The notes beneath the pieces were generated by a model that did not search any database, had not been told where the DNA came from, and saw only the letters and a list, made by a program, of their open reading frames with translations. 64,000 bases of DNA, from contig JAABTN010000012.1 in the NCBI GenBank assembly GCA_011389895.1, positions 1 through 64,000 on the forward strand. Direction: 5' to 3'. How positions within the stretch are numbered: position 1 is the stretch's first letter; each line of letters starts with the position of its first letter. This document shows, in pieces, positions 1-8,901 of this stretch. The position numbers and the translations under genes were made by a program. Source of the DNA: Maritimibacter sp. Its GTDB lineage: Bacteria; Pseudomonadota; Alphaproteobacteria; Rhodobacterales; Rhodobacteraceae.

Positions 1-5
1 TGATC

Positions 6-284
6 ATGACGACTTCCGCCTTCGTGGCCGGGACGCTTGCCCATATGGCCTTTGGCGGTGACCGAAGCCTTGTCCGGGCGTCATTGGCCGGGGCCTTGAC
101 CCCGTTCATCGCGGTCGTGTTGGGAAGCGCTGTCATCGCCTGGGGGGCCATGCCATTCATGGCGCTGACCGGGCTGGCTGTCGTGGCGCTCCCCCTCTGT
201 CTCCCCAGCGCGCTGCTCGCGTTCCTGTATGAAGGTGCGCGCAGGCGCCTGTTGTTGCGCTGGGGGCAGGGCAACAATGGCTAG
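6..284 (+). CDS. small hydrophobic membrane protein, unknown function
   Basis: A 92-residue, strongly hydrophobic product with about three possible membrane segments and an Arg-rich cytoplasmic-looking tail near the end (GARRRLLLRW). I do not recognise the family. A TGA at bases 1-3, two bases before the ATG, would fit translational coupling to an upstream gene. The frame is also open to the window edge, so a longer protein cannot be excluded. Its last 8 bases overlap the start of the next gene, so the two are probably co-transcribed. Confidence 0.5.
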   Translation: MTTSAFVAGTLAHMAFGGDRSLVRASLAGALTPFIAVVLGSAVIAWGAMPFMALTGLAVVALPLCLPSALLAFLYEGARRRLLLRWGQGNNG

Positions 285-996
285 ATATCATCCGTCCAAG
301 GCCGTGTTGCCCGTGGCCTTTGCCGTGGTCGCCGCGCCTGCTTTCGCCGAGGATACCATTGTCGATGTCTACACGGCCCTCTCGGCCTTCGGTGATACCG
401 ACGCGCATCCGCTGGTTGAAACGCTCGACGGTCACACCATCGTTCATTCCGTCTTCGGCAATCGGCTCAACACGATCGTTGACCTGCCGGGACGCTTTCT
501 CGCCTATACCCAAGAAGGCGGTGGGTGGGGGATCAACACCTACAAATTCTGGCCCTTGGAAGGCGGAGGTGCCGTGGCGGCAACCGTGCGCGCCGCGTTC
601 GAGGTCGAAGTGATGGACCCCGACCCGTCCGTGGACTTCTTCGCCCGTGGCCCGGACGAACCCTGGCGGATGATCGAGGCCCCCCTCCCTTTCGTCGATG
701 CGAGCGATTTTCTGACCCGGTCCCCGGCACCAGCCACCGACGACGCCCGTGCCCTGCGCGCGGCGACCCAATGGGCGGTCTACCCCGCGCTCAGCCCGGA
801 CAATGACGATCTGGTGTTGCGCCTGACCGCGACCAACCGTGACAAATGCTGGCCCGAAACCCTGTTCGGCTTTGCCACCGGCAACGCGCCGGAGGACGGG
901 CTGGATTTCTGCCGCGATGTCTATGCGAACCTGACGACCGCGTTGCGTTTCAAGTTCGACCACGACACCGGGCGGTTTGTCTTTGCGGGCGAATAG
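277..996 (+). CDS. exported protein of unknown function
   Basis: A 239-residue protein starting at ATG 277, just after a GGGGGCAGGG ribosome-binding stretch and overlapping the previous stop codon. A longer frame opens at 229, but the 277 start gives a classical signal peptide (hydrophobic VLPVAFAVVAAPAFA, then AED). The mature part is acidic with several Trp/Phe-rich stretches and two Cys (in DKCWPE and DFCRD) that could form a periplasmic disulfide. No catalytic motif was recognised. Periplasmic or outer-membrane location is inferred from the signal peptide only. Confidence 0.6.
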   Translation: MARYHPSKAVLPVAFAVVAAPAFAEDTIVDVYTALSAFGDTDAHPLVETLDGHTIVHSVFGNRLNTIVDLPGRFLAYTQEGGGWGINTYKFWPLEGGGAVAATVRAAFEVEVMDPDPSVDFFARGPDEPWRMIEAPLPFVDASDFLTRSPAPATDDARALRAATQWAVYPALSPDNDDLVLRLTATNRDKCWPETLFGFATGNAPEDGLDFCRDVYANLTTALRFKFDHDTGRFVFAGE

Positions 997-1168
997 CCAA
1001 AAGAAAAGCGCGTCATCACAGGATGCACCCCCGGATCATTCCGATCTTGTGCAGGGGCGGGAACCACGCGCGCCGGACCCCGCCGCTTTTGTGATCGTGG
1101 ACATCGTCAGTTGAACCAGCGCCCTTTCGAAGGCATGGTTCGCTCAAACATGAGCAGAGGAGTCGCCC

Positions 1169-1681
1169 GTGACAGAACAAGACCAAGATGCGACCTGGTT
1201 CCTGGCCCAGATCAAGCCAAACAGCCACCGCATCGCAGAGCGCAATCTCGGGCGGCAGGGGTTTCAAACCTTTTTGCCGCTTCAGGAAGAAACCAAGCGC
1301 GCGCGGGGCAAGTTCACCACACAGATGCGCCCGCTTTTTCCGGGCTATCTTTTCGTCTCTTTCGATGTCGCGACAGGTGGTTGGCGAGCGGTCAATTCGA
1401 CCTACGGCATCACGCGACTTGTCAGCTTTGGCAAGGACCCGACACCGGTGCCTGCGGATCTTGTCACCACGCTGATGCTGCGCTGCGACCGGGAAGGCAA
1501 GCTGATGTCGCCAAAGCAGCTGGCCGCGGGGGACGAGGTGATGATGACCAAGGGCCCCTTTGCGCAGTTTATTGCCACGATCGAAAGCATCGCCCCCGAC
1601 CGCCGTGTCTGGGTCTTGATGGATATCATGGGCGGCAAGACCCGGGTCGCCGTGAATGCCGACGATCTCAGGGCGGTTTAA
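1169..1681 (+). CDS. NusG/RfaH-like transcription elongation factor paralogue
   Basis: A 170-residue protein with the NusG N-terminal (NGN) domain in its first 105 residues: WFLAQIKPNSH, then RNLGRQGFQTFLP, then PLFPGYLFVSFD. A KOW-type C-terminal segment follows (AAGDEVMMTKGPFAQF). The length matches specialised NusG paralogues of the RfaH type. Such proteins bind RNA polymerase and suppress pausing at particular operons, often for surface polysaccharides. No secE or ribosomal protein genes lie nearby, so this is unlikely to be housekeeping nusG. The start is GTG, preceded by AGAGGAG. The target operon cannot be told from this window. Confidence 0.82.
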   Translation: MTEQDQDATWFLAQIKPNSHRIAERNLGRQGFQTFLPLQEETKRARGKFTTQMRPLFPGYLFVSFDVATGGWRAVNSTYGITRLVSFGKDPTPVPADLVTTLMLRCDREGKLMSPKQLAAGDEVMMTKGPFAQFIATIESIAPDRRVWVLMDIMGGKTRVAVNADDLRAV

Positions 1682-1706
1682 GGTCTTTGTATTTTGCCGG
1701 AAAATT

Positions 1707-1783
<77 letters not shown>

Positions 1784-1933
1784 CCAATTGTTCGGTGGGG
1801 ATAGGCCATACGTCGGGGGACTGCAAGGGGCGCTGGGGGGATTTTGTTGAAAAACCGTTACTTTTTTCCGCGCCGCGATTTCGGGCCTTCATCGCTGTGA
1901 CGCCGGTGTGTCCCCCGCCGGTGGCAGGCCATG

Positions 1934-1960
1934 AAAAAGGCGGGCCTGGGCCCGCCTTTC
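1934..1960 (-). terminator. intrinsic terminator of icd
   Basis: A perfect 10-bp GC-rich stem (1936-1945 with 1950-1959) with a 4-base loop, followed on the minus strand by a run of five T. It lies about 40 bases after the icd stop codon. Confidence 0.85.
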
Positions 1961-1997
1961 TGCTTGGTCCTCTAACGCCCGGTCAGGGGCGCACCGG

Positions 1998-4193
1998 TCA
2001 GCCGATGATCGCGTTCAGCGTGGCCGAGGGGCGCATGACCGCGAGGGTCTTTTCCTCGTCCCCGTGGTAATACCCGCCAAGATCGACCGGGTTGCCCTGA
2101 TCCGCCATCAGCTCTTCGATGATCTGGGCTTCCTGGTCGGCCATCGCCTTGGCGATCGGTGCGAAATGCGCGGCGAGGGCGGTATCTTCGGTCTGCGCGG
2201 CGAGGGCTTCGGCCCAGTAGCGGGCAAACCAGTAGTGGCTGGTGCGGTTGTCGTTTTTGCCCACGGGGCGCTCGGGGCTGTTGCCGTTCTCAAGCACCAT
2301 TTGCGTCGCGTCCTCGACCGCTTCGCCCAGCACCTTGGCACTTGCGTTGTCACGGGCATCGGCCAGGAACTTGAGACTTTCGCCAAGCGCGCAAAACTCG
2401 CCAAGACTGTCCCAGCGCAGGTGGTTTTCTTCCATGAGCTGCTGCACGTGTTTCGGGGCCGAGCCGCCTGCACCGGTTTCGAACATCCCGCCACCGTTCA
2501 TCAGTTTCACGATGGAGAGCATCTTGGCCGATGTGCCAAGCTCAAGGATCGGGAACAGGTCGGTCAAGTAATCGCGCAGCACGTTGCCGGTGATGGTCAC
2601 GCAATCTTCGCCTGCGCGCATCGTCTCGAAGGTAAAGCGCGTCGCCTCGCGCGGGGCCATGATCGGGATGTCGATCCCTTTCTCGGACAGAACCTGTTTC
2701 ACGTATGTGATCAGCTCGGCGTCATGTGCCCGGTTCGGGTCGAGCCAGAAGGCGGCTTTCCCGGTCGCCTTGGTGCGGTCGATGCCAAGCTGGATCCAGT
2801 CGAGGATCGGCGCCTTGTTCGCAGAGGCAGAGCGCCAGATATCGCCTGCCTCGACCGCGTGGGAATGGAGCACGTCGCCGTTGTCGAGAACGATCTCGAC
2901 CTTGCCCTTGGCGGGGATTTCGAAGGTGGTCGGGTGCGACCCGTATTCTTCGGCCTTCTGGGCCATCAGCCCGACGTTGGACACCGCGCCACAGGTGGTG
3001 ACGTCCAGTTTGCCGGTTTCCTTGAAGTATTCGATGGTCTCGTCATAGACCGGCGCATAGGAATTGTCCGGGATGCAGCATTTGACCGGGGCCGAATTGC
3101 CATCGGGGCCCCAGCCGGTTCCGCCGGCCTTGATCACGGCGGGCATCGAGGCGTCGATGATCACGTCCGAGGAGACGTGCAGGTTCGAAATGCCGCGGTC
3201 GCTGTCGACCATGTACATCGGGGGTTGCTTGTCCATCACGGTCTTGAGGTCGGCTTCCATCGCCGCGTCGCCCTTGATCCGGGTTTCCAGATCGCCGATG
3301 CCCGCGTTGGGGTTCCATCCCAGATCATCGAGTTTCGCGTCATGCTTCGCGATGAAATCGGCAAGATAGACGCGCACGAAATGGCCGAAAAGGATCGGGT
3401 CCGAGACCTTCATCATGGTCGCTTTCAGGTGGACCGAGAACAAAACGCCCGGCTCCATGTTGGCGAGCTCTTTCTCGATGAACGCGCGCAGCGCCCGGGC
3501 CGAGAGGAAAGTGGCATCGACCACGGTGCCCTCGCCGTAAGACAACCCGTCTTTCAAAACCGTCTCGCGCCCGTCTTCGGCGGTGAAGACGATCTTTGCT
3601 CCCCCGGCCTGATCGGCGGTGATGGTTGCGGATTTTTCATTGGCAAAGAAATCGTCACCGGGCATCGAGGCGACATGTGTCTTTGAGTCCTTGCCCCAAT
3701 CGCCGAGCCGGTGGGGGTTCTTCATGGCATAGTTCTTCACCGCCTTGGCCGCCCGGCGGTCGGAGTTTCCTTCGCGCAGAACCGGGTTCACGGCCGACCC
3801 CTTGACCGTGTCATAGCGTGCGCGCACGTCCTTTTCCTCGTCCGTCGACGGCTCATAAGGGTAGTCGGGAATGGCGTAGCCCTGTTCCTGAAGCTCCTTG
3901 ATCGCCGCGACAAGCTGCGGCACCGAGGCCGAGATATTGGGCAGCTTGATGACATTGGCACCGGGTTGCTTCACGGCTTCACCAAGCCAAGCAAGGTCAT
4001 CGGACACTTTCTGATCGTCTTTCAGGTAATCGGGAAACTTGCTCAGAACCCGGCCCGCGAGCGAGATGTTGCGCAGCTCAACCTTGAGATCGGCGGCCTT
4101 CGCGAAAGCCGAGATGATCGGCAGCAACGAATGGCTTGCAAGCTCCGGGGCTTCGTCAACCTGTGTGTAGATGATGTCGGGGGTATCGCTCAT
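1998..4193 (-). CDS. icd: monomeric NADP-dependent isocitrate dehydrogenase
   Basis: The 731-residue protein has the size and end-to-end sequence character of the monomeric (IDH-II type) isocitrate dehydrogenase, not the 400-residue dimeric enzyme. It oxidises isocitrate to 2-oxoglutarate and CO2 with NADP in the TCA cycle. Recognisable segments are IIYTQVDEAPELASHSLLP at the N-terminus, the DGNSAPVKCCIPD region and TRFTFETMRAGEDCVTITGN. It stands alone, with a terminator behind it and about 220 bases of upstream spacer before the ask terminator. The start has a clear SDTPDIIYT N-terminus. Confidence 0.96.
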   Translation of the reverse strand: MSDTPDIIYTQVDEAPELASHSLLPIISAFAKAADLKVELRNISLAGRVLSKFPDYLKDDQKVSDDLAWLGEAVKQPGANVIKLPNISASVPQLVAAIKELQEQGYAIPDYPYEPSTDEEKDVRARYDTVKGSAVNPVLREGNSDRRAAKAVKNYAMKNPHRLGDWGKDSKTHVASMPGDDFFANEKSATITADQAGGAKIVFTAEDGRETVLKDGLSYGEGTVVDATFLSARALRAFIEKELANMEPGVLFSVHLKATMMKVSDPILFGHFVRVYLADFIAKHDAKLDDLGWNPNAGIGDLETRIKGDAAMEADLKTVMDKQPPMYMVDSDRGISNLHVSSDVIIDASMPAVIKAGGTGWGPDGNSAPVKCCIPDNSYAPVYDETIEYFKETGKLDVTTCGAVSNVGLMAQKAEEYGSHPTTFEIPAKGKVEIVLDNGDVLHSHAVEAGDIWRSASANKAPILDWIQLGIDRTKATGKAAFWLDPNRAHDAELITYVKQVLSEKGIDIPIMAPREATRFTFETMRAGEDCVTITGNVLRDYLTDLFPILELGTSAKMLSIVKLMNGGGMFETGAGGSAPKHVQQLMEENHLRWDSLGEFCALGESLKFLADARDNASAKVLGEAVEDATQMVLENGNSPERPVGKNDNRTSHYWFARYWAEALAAQTEDTALAAHFAPIAKAMADQEAQIIEELMADQGNPVDLGGYYHGDEEKTLAVMRPSATLNAIIG

Positions 4194-4350
4194 GATCGGG
4201 TCTCCGTAACGTCAGGGGTCATGTCCGGGATCGGGGTGGGGACTCGTTCCCCGCCTTGCCTGCTGTTCGGGTAAATGACCCCGGGACACAAGTCAATGTG
4301 TGCCATTGTATACCGAAAGGTTTTTGCAGTCCCGGCAGGGGGTTCACAGA

Positions 4351-4384
4351 CAAAAGACGGGCCCCCGGTTCACCGGAGGCCCGA
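4351..4384 (-). terminator. intrinsic terminator of the ectoine operon
   Basis: On the minus strand a GC-rich hairpin (4359-4368 pairing with 4374-4383, one G-T wobble) is followed by TTTT. It lies about 35 bases after the ask stop codon and closes ectABC-ask. Confidence 0.7.
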
Positions 4385-4417
4385 CATCGTCAGCCTGACG
4401 TGAAGAAACTTGGAGTG

Positions 4418-5848
4418 TCAGGCTGCGTTCTTAAAAGGGGCCTTGTCTTCTTTCTCGACAAAGACCTTGTGCAACGCGACCACGGCCTTGTCGGCATCGT
4501 CGCGCGGCATGAGAAACTGAACATCCACGTTGCGCGGCGTCGCATGGGCGGCGATCACGTCCAGCCCGGCCTGATCCAGCGCGCTCAGTCCGCGGCCCAG
4601 CACGCTTTGCTTTCGCAGGTCGCGCCCGATGGCCGAGACGATGGATTGCGAGCGCACCGTGATCTCGGCACCGGGGAACCGTTCGGCCACGTCGCGTTCG
4701 ACCCGGCGCACCGATTTGAGCGAGCCTTTGACATAATGCGTGATCGTGTTGGCGTTCGAGGTTTTCGACACGATCCAGACCTTGTGCCGCTTGAGCGCGT
4801 CAAGGATCGCGGCGTCATATCCCTTCACGCCCACCATGTCCTGTTCGAACACCTCGATCGAAATGACGTCCAGCCCGGTGATGATCTCGACCCCCGGGGT
4901 GTCGCCCCGGCTGTCGTCGATCAGCGTTCCAGGGTCGTCCGGTTCGAATGCATTGGTCACGCGCAAGGGCACATCCGCCTGGCGCAACATCTTGGCTGCC
5001 GAGGGGTGGATCGCCTCCATCCCGAGGTTCGACAGCTGGTCGGCCACATCGTAGTTGGTATGACCGAGCTTGCGTGTGTTCTCTTCGCCAACCAGTCTTG
5101 GGTCGGCGGAGGACAGGTGGAATTCCTTGTGAATGATCGCTTCTTTTGCGTGGGTGACCGCCGCGATGCGGGCAAACGTCACCTCGGAATAGCCGCGATC
5201 ATATTCGTTCATCAGCCCTTCCTTGCACTGGGCATAGCCGGTGATGATGGGCATTTCGCTGGCAACGTCGATGTCGGCAAGCCCCTGCTCGACCCGTTCG
5301 TCCAGCGAACAATCGCCTTCGTCACGCCACCCGGACAGGTCCACGAAGCGGGCATTCACGCCCGCGCGCTTCAACATCAGCGCGGTGACAAAGGCCGAAT
5401 GCGCCTCGCCCAGCCCCGACAAAAGCTCGCGCACCATTTCCATGTGTTCGCTAAGCCGGAAATGGCCATAGGAACACAGCCGCCCGAGGTCGATCAGGAA
5501 ACTGCGTGCACCGTCGATGCGGTCGCGCACGAAATCGGTCGCCTCCGAGATGTCGCCCGGATGTTCGAGAATGCCGGTGTGCGTCTCGATCATCGCGTCC
5601 TGAACGCGCTTGAGCGCGGACATCCAGGTGTGATCGTCTTCCTCGCTGTCGGCGAACAGGGCATAGACGCCCTGTTCCCCGGTTTTCTTGTGTTCGAGCA
5701 GCAAGTTGGTGATGCCGCCAAAGGCCGAGACGACGAACATCCGGTTATAGGGATCGTCCGCGTCGATAAGCAGGCCATCGCGCAGCTCATCCACCCGGCT
5801 CATCGACGTACCGCCGATCTTTTCGACTGTATGATTTCGCTGTGCCAT
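4418..5848 (-). CDS. ask: ectoine-type aspartate kinase (Ask_Ect)
   Basis: A 476-residue aspartokinase. It phosphorylates aspartate, the first step toward aspartate semialdehyde, the precursor of ectoine. The N-terminus HTVEKIGGTSMSR is the diverged kinase signature typical of the ectoine-linked isoenzyme. The C-terminal part (from about residue 330) carries ACT-like regulatory segments. It is the last gene of the operon, starting 3 bases after the ectC stop. In family knowledge this isoenzyme escapes the feedback control of the lysine/threonine pathway, which makes sense for mass production of an osmolyte. That property is inferred here, not visible. Confidence 0.93.
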   Translation of the reverse strand: MAQRNHTVEKIGGTSMSRVDELRDGLLIDADDPYNRMFVVSAFGGITNLLLEHKKTGEQGVYALFADSEEDDHTWMSALKRVQDAMIETHTGILEHPGDISEATDFVRDRIDGARSFLIDLGRLCSYGHFRLSEHMEMVRELLSGLGEAHSAFVTALMLKRAGVNARFVDLSGWRDEGDCSLDERVEQGLADIDVASEMPIITGYAQCKEGLMNEYDRGYSEVTFARIAAVTHAKEAIIHKEFHLSSADPRLVGEENTRKLGHTNYDVADQLSNLGMEAIHPSAAKMLRQADVPLRVTNAFEPDDPGTLIDDSRGDTPGVEIITGLDVISIEVFEQDMVGVKGYDAAILDALKRHKVWIVSKTSNANTITHYVKGSLKSVRRVERDVAERFPGAEITVRSQSIVSAIGRDLRKQSVLGRGLSALDQAGLDVIAAHATPRNVDVQFLMPRDDADKAVVALHKVFVEKEDKAPFKNAA

Positions 5849-5851
5849 GGG

Positions 5852-6244
5852 TCAGGCGGTTTCCTCTGCCGGTGCATATGAGCCGTCTTCGCGGTGCACT
5901 TCGGTGCCGGTCACCGGCGGGTTGAAGCAGCAGGCCAGAACAAGCTCGTCCTCGGCGCGCACCGTGTGGTGATCGTGTTGGTCGAGCGCATACATGACGC
6001 CCGGCGTGATCTCGTGCGTTTCGCCGGTGGCGAGGTCGGTGATCGACCCTTTGCCGGACACGCAATAGACGCTTTCGAAGTGGTGCTTGTAGTGGAACGT
6101 GTGCTCGGACCCGGCCTCCAGCGTGGTGATGTGGAAGGAAAAGCCCATTCCATCGTCGGCCAGAAGCATGCGCACGGAATTCCAGCGCGCGTCCGATACC
6201 GAGCGGTCGGTGTTTTTGAGTTTGTTGAAGTCACGGACAATCAT
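5852..6244 (-). CDS. ectC: L-ectoine synthase
   Basis: A 130-residue cupin enzyme that cyclises N-gamma-acetyl-L-2,4-diaminobutyrate to ectoine. The family N-terminus [14 protein letters not shown] fixes the start at 6244; a longer open frame to 6319 lies inside ectB and is not used. Cupin features are the [18 protein letters not shown] segment and [12 protein letters not shown]. It follows ectB with a 4-base gap, so its ribosome-binding site is within the end of ectB. Confidence 0.97.
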   Translation of the reverse strand: MIVRDFNKLKNTDRSVSDARWNSVRMLLADDGMGFSFHITTLEAGSEHTFHYKHHFESVYCVSGKGSITDLATGETHEITPGVMYALDQHDHHTVRAEDELVLACCFNPPVTGTEVHREDGSYAPAEETA

Positions 6245-6248
6245 GGTG

Positions 6249-7550
6249 TCACTCCGCTGCAATTTGGTTCTTGTTGGCCAGCGCGTCGCGGGTCGCCTCA
6301 AGGACGATCTCCAGACCACGCTCCAGCACGTCGTTCGGGATGGTCAGGGCGGCAAGCACCTTGACCACTTCATCATCGGCCCCCGAGGTCTCGATGATAA
6401 GCCCTTTTTCAAACGCCCGGGCACAGATGTCGCTGGCAAGCGCGCCAGACCCGACATCGACACCGCGCATGAAGCCGCGGCCTTTCAGGACGGCACCGGG
6501 CACGAGATCGGCAACCTTTTGCAGACCCTTCTCGGTGATCTCGCCCTTCTCGGCGATCTCGGTTTCAAACCCCTTGTCGGCCCAGAATTTCTCAAGCGCG
6601 ACGCGGCCAGTCACGAAGGCATGGGTGTTGCCCCGGAAGGTGCCGTTGTGCTCGGCCGGCTTCCAGATGTCGTGTTCGCGTTTGATCAAGAGCGCGGCGA
6701 AGGGCAGGCCAAAACCTGACAGCGATTTCGCCTGCGTGATCATGTCCGGCTCGATATCCATACCCTCGACCCCGAAGTAGGTGCCAGAGCGGCCGATCCC
6801 GGCCTGAATATCGTCGACGATGATCAGCGCGCCATGTTCGCGCGCAAGCCTTGCGATGCCCTCGATCCAGTCACGCGACGCGGCGTTCAGACCGCCTTCG
6901 CCCTGGATCGGTTCAAAGATGAAGGCGGCCGGGGCGTCGATGCCCGCAGAGCTGTTGTTCAACATCTGCTCGATCAGCGCGAGGGTGTCGACATCGTCGC
7001 CAAATGCGCCCTCGTAGGGCAGGTGCGTCACGTCGGTGAGGCTCACCGGACCCGCCCCGCCGCGCTTGCCGGCATTGCCGGTCAGCGACAGCGCGCCCAT
7101 GGTCATGCCATGGAAGGCATTGGTGAAAGACACCACGTTGCGCCGCCCCGTCACCTTGCGGGCCAGCTTGATCGCCGCTTCCACGGCATTGGTGCCGGTC
7201 GGCCCGGTCATCATGATCTTGTAGTCATCCATGCCGCGCGGCTTGAGAATGATGTTCTCGAAGGCTTCAAGCCATTTGGCCTTTTCCTCGGTATACATAT
7301 CAAGCCCATGGGCAATGCCATCGCCGGTGATGTGCTCGACCAGCGCGGCCTTCATGTCCGCATCGTTGTGGCCATAGTTCAGCGAAGAACAGCCAGCGAG
7401 AAAGTCGATATAGTCCACACCGTCGTCAGTGGTCATGATCGACCCCTGCGCTTTGGTGAACGTGACGGGAAAGCCCCGGCAATAAGAGCGGGCTTCGGAT
7501 TCGCGACGAGCAAAAACGGGATTGATCGCCGAAGTGTGTTCGGTCGTCAT
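6249..7550 (-). CDS. ectB: diaminobutyrate--2-oxoglutarate aminotransferase
   Basis: A 433-residue class III PLP aminotransferase. It converts aspartate semialdehyde with glutamate as amino donor to L-2,4-diaminobutyrate, the first committed step of ectoine synthesis. Family segments are [59 protein letters not shown] and the PLP-lysine region [13 protein letters not shown]. It sits between ectA and ectC in the same operon, and length and termini match the family. Confidence 0.97.
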   Translation of the reverse strand: MTTEHTSAINPVFARRESEARSYCRGFPVTFTKAQGSIMTTDDGVDYIDFLAGCSSLNYGHNDADMKAALVEHITGDGIAHGLDMYTEEKAKWLEAFENIILKPRGMDDYKIMMTGPTGTNAVEAAIKLARKVTGRRNVVSFTNAFHGMTMGALSLTGNAGKRGGAGPVSLTDVTHLPYEGAFGDDVDTLALIEQMLNNSSAGIDAPAAFIFEPIQGEGGLNAASRDWIEGIARLAREHGALIIVDDIQAGIGRSGTYFGVEGMDIEPDMITQAKSLSGFGLPFAALLIKREHDIWKPAEHNGTFRGNTHAFVTGRVALEKFWADKGFETEIAEKGEITEKGLQKVADLVPGAVLKGRGFMRGVDVGSGALASDICARAFEKGLIIETSGADDEVVKVLAALTIPNDVLERGLEIVLEATRDALANKNQIAAE

Positions 7551-7589
7551 AACAGTATCCTTTGGGTATCTGGGATCAGCGCGAGGGGA

Positions 7590-8132
7590 TCAGGCGGCTT
7601 TCGCCATGGTTTCCTCGGGCAGCGCGATCGTCACCATGTGTTCGGTGTCGTGGCGTCCGCCGAAGTGATCTTCCTCGTCGAAGTGGGCTTCGTCGGTCAG
7701 CTCACCGCCCTGACGGCGGGCAAAGCTGCGAAACAGCCCCCAAGAGGCGTCGTTGTCCTCGGTGATCGTGGTTTTCAGCGCAGAAACATCGTCGCATTCG
7801 TCGCGGTTCACGAGATGGTCGAGCATCTTGCCGCCCAATCCCAAACCGCGTGCCCGGCCGCTCACGGCCACCTGCCATACGAAGAGAGCCTCTTCTTTCG
7901 GCACGATGTAGCCGGAGATCCAGCCGACGATTTCGCCGTCAAGTTCCGCCACCACGGAGGTGTCGCTGAAATGGTCGCATTGCAACAGGTTGCAATACAT
8001 CGAATTTTCGTCGAGCGGCTTGCACGCACGAATGAGTTCCCAAATGGCAGCCCCATCCTCGGAAACGGGTTTCCGCAGATGGAGCCCCTCAGTTCGGGGG
8101 CGTGCGATTTCCTTGCTCATGTCCTTAGGCAT
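7590..8132 (-). CDS. ectA: L-2,4-diaminobutyric acid acetyltransferase
   Basis: A 180-residue GNAT acetyltransferase that acetylates diaminobutyrate at the gamma amino group. The family core is visible as DENSMYCNLLQCDHF, IVGWISGYIVP and the acetyl-CoA loop ARGLGLGGKMLD. It is the first gene of the ectoine operon. GGAGGAAG lies about 8 bases before the ATG. The upstream spacer separates it from a divergent MarR regulator and contains the presumed control sites. Confidence 0.97.
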   Translation of the reverse strand: MPKDMSKEIARPRTEGLHLRKPVSEDGAAIWELIRACKPLDENSMYCNLLQCDHFSDTSVVAELDGEIVGWISGYIVPKEEALFVWQVAVSGRARGLGLGGKMLDHLVNRDECDDVSALKTTITEDNDASWGLFRSFARRQGGELTDEAHFDEEDHFGGRHDTEHMVTIALPEETMAKAA

Positions 8133-8151
8133 GGGTCTTCCTCCAAGTTCC

Positions 8152-8164
8152 TTCGGCTATCTAA
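8152..8164 (+). promoter_or_regulatory. candidate regulator site, copy 1 (TTCGGCTATCTAA)
   Basis: This 13-base word is repeated in the same orientation at 8300-8312 with one mismatch. It lies 20 bases upstream of ectA, between ectA and the MarR gene. A TATCTA core also occurs near 8275. A role as operator for the adjacent MarR protein is inference. Confidence 0.35.
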
Positions 8165-8299
8165 CTAATAGAGTCGCGATATTGTTTCAAGCCTCAAAGC
8201 AAAAAAACGCCGCTATGGGCGGAAATCCCGCGTATATAGTGGCTTTTGGTGCCAAATGCTTCGGTTTTCGTATGTATCTATCCTTTACAATCCGAATGG

Positions 8300-8312
8300 T
8301 TCGACTATCTAA
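8300..8312 (+). promoter_or_regulatory. candidate regulator site, copy 2 (TTCGACTATCTAA)
   Basis: The second copy of the 13-base word, 12 of 13 bases identical to the copy at 8152. It lies 59 bases before the preferred TTG start of the MarR gene, where a site for autoregulation would be expected. Confidence 0.35.
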
Positions 8313-8371
8313 GCATCATGATTGCGCAAACCCATATCGCCATGGCATCAAGGGGGCCGGAGGAGGATCCC

Positions 8372-8845
8372 TTGAGTCGCATTGATGACAGCCTTATCGC
8401 CCTGCGCCGCATCATGCGGGCGACGGAGCTTTACGGAAAAGAGCTCGCCCAGGCGGCGGGGTTGACCGCCGCACAGTTTCGCGCGCTTCAGATTGTCGGT
8501 GAGAAGGGGTGGGAAACGCCCAAGGCCATTGCCGCGCGCATGGGGGTGAGCCAAGCGACGATCACCACGCTTGTGGACAAGCTGGTGCGGCGCGAATTGG
8601 TCACGCGTGAGCCGTCTCAGATCGACCGTCGTCAGACCAACGTGACCCTTTCGCCGATTGGGCGGCAGGTGCTTGACGATGCGCCGGATGCCTTGCAGCA
8701 GAAATACGCGCGTGCGTTCGAAGATTTGTCGGATTGGGAACAGGCACAGATCATCGCGACGCTGGAACGCGTCGCCTCGATGCTCGATGCCGAAGACATC
8801 GACGCCTCGCCCGTGCTCACCATGGGCGACATCAAGCGCCACTGA
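8372..8845 (+). CDS. MarR-family regulator of the ectoine operon (EctR-like)
   Basis: A 157-residue winged-helix regulator. The helix-turn-helix region is TPKAIAARMGVSQATITTLVDKLVRR, given here in two parts (TPKAIAARMGV, then SQATITTLVDKL), followed by the wing with SQIDRRQTNVTLSPIGR, a clear MarR signature. It diverges from ectABC-ask. EctR proteins in this position repress ectoine genes in other bacteria, so the same role is inferred. The start is uncertain. TTG 8372 has a perfect GGAGGA seven bases upstream, while ATGs at 8318 and 8246 have no ribosome-binding site. Confidence 0.88.
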   Translation: MSRIDDSLIALRRIMRATELYGKELAQAAGLTAAQFRALQIVGEKGWETPKAIAARMGVSQATITTLVDKLVRRELVTREPSQIDRRQTNVTLSPIGRQVLDDAPDALQQKYARAFEDLSDWEQAQIIATLERVASMLDAEDIDASPVLTMGDIKRH

Positions 8846-8901
8846 ACGGGCCCGCCGCCATTCCGGCACATTGGCCGCGCCCGGTTTAGGGGGCCTGCGT
8901 G

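Noticed and set aside
2064-3686. 540-codon open frame opposite icd
   Set aside because: Shadow of a high-GC gene: His/Arg/Gly-rich translation, no ribosome-binding site and no recognisable domain, while the opposite strand is clearly isocitrate dehydrogenase.
4256-5881. 541-codon open frame opposite ask
   Set aside because: Composition is that of an antisense shadow, and the true gene on the other strand matches aspartokinase end to end.
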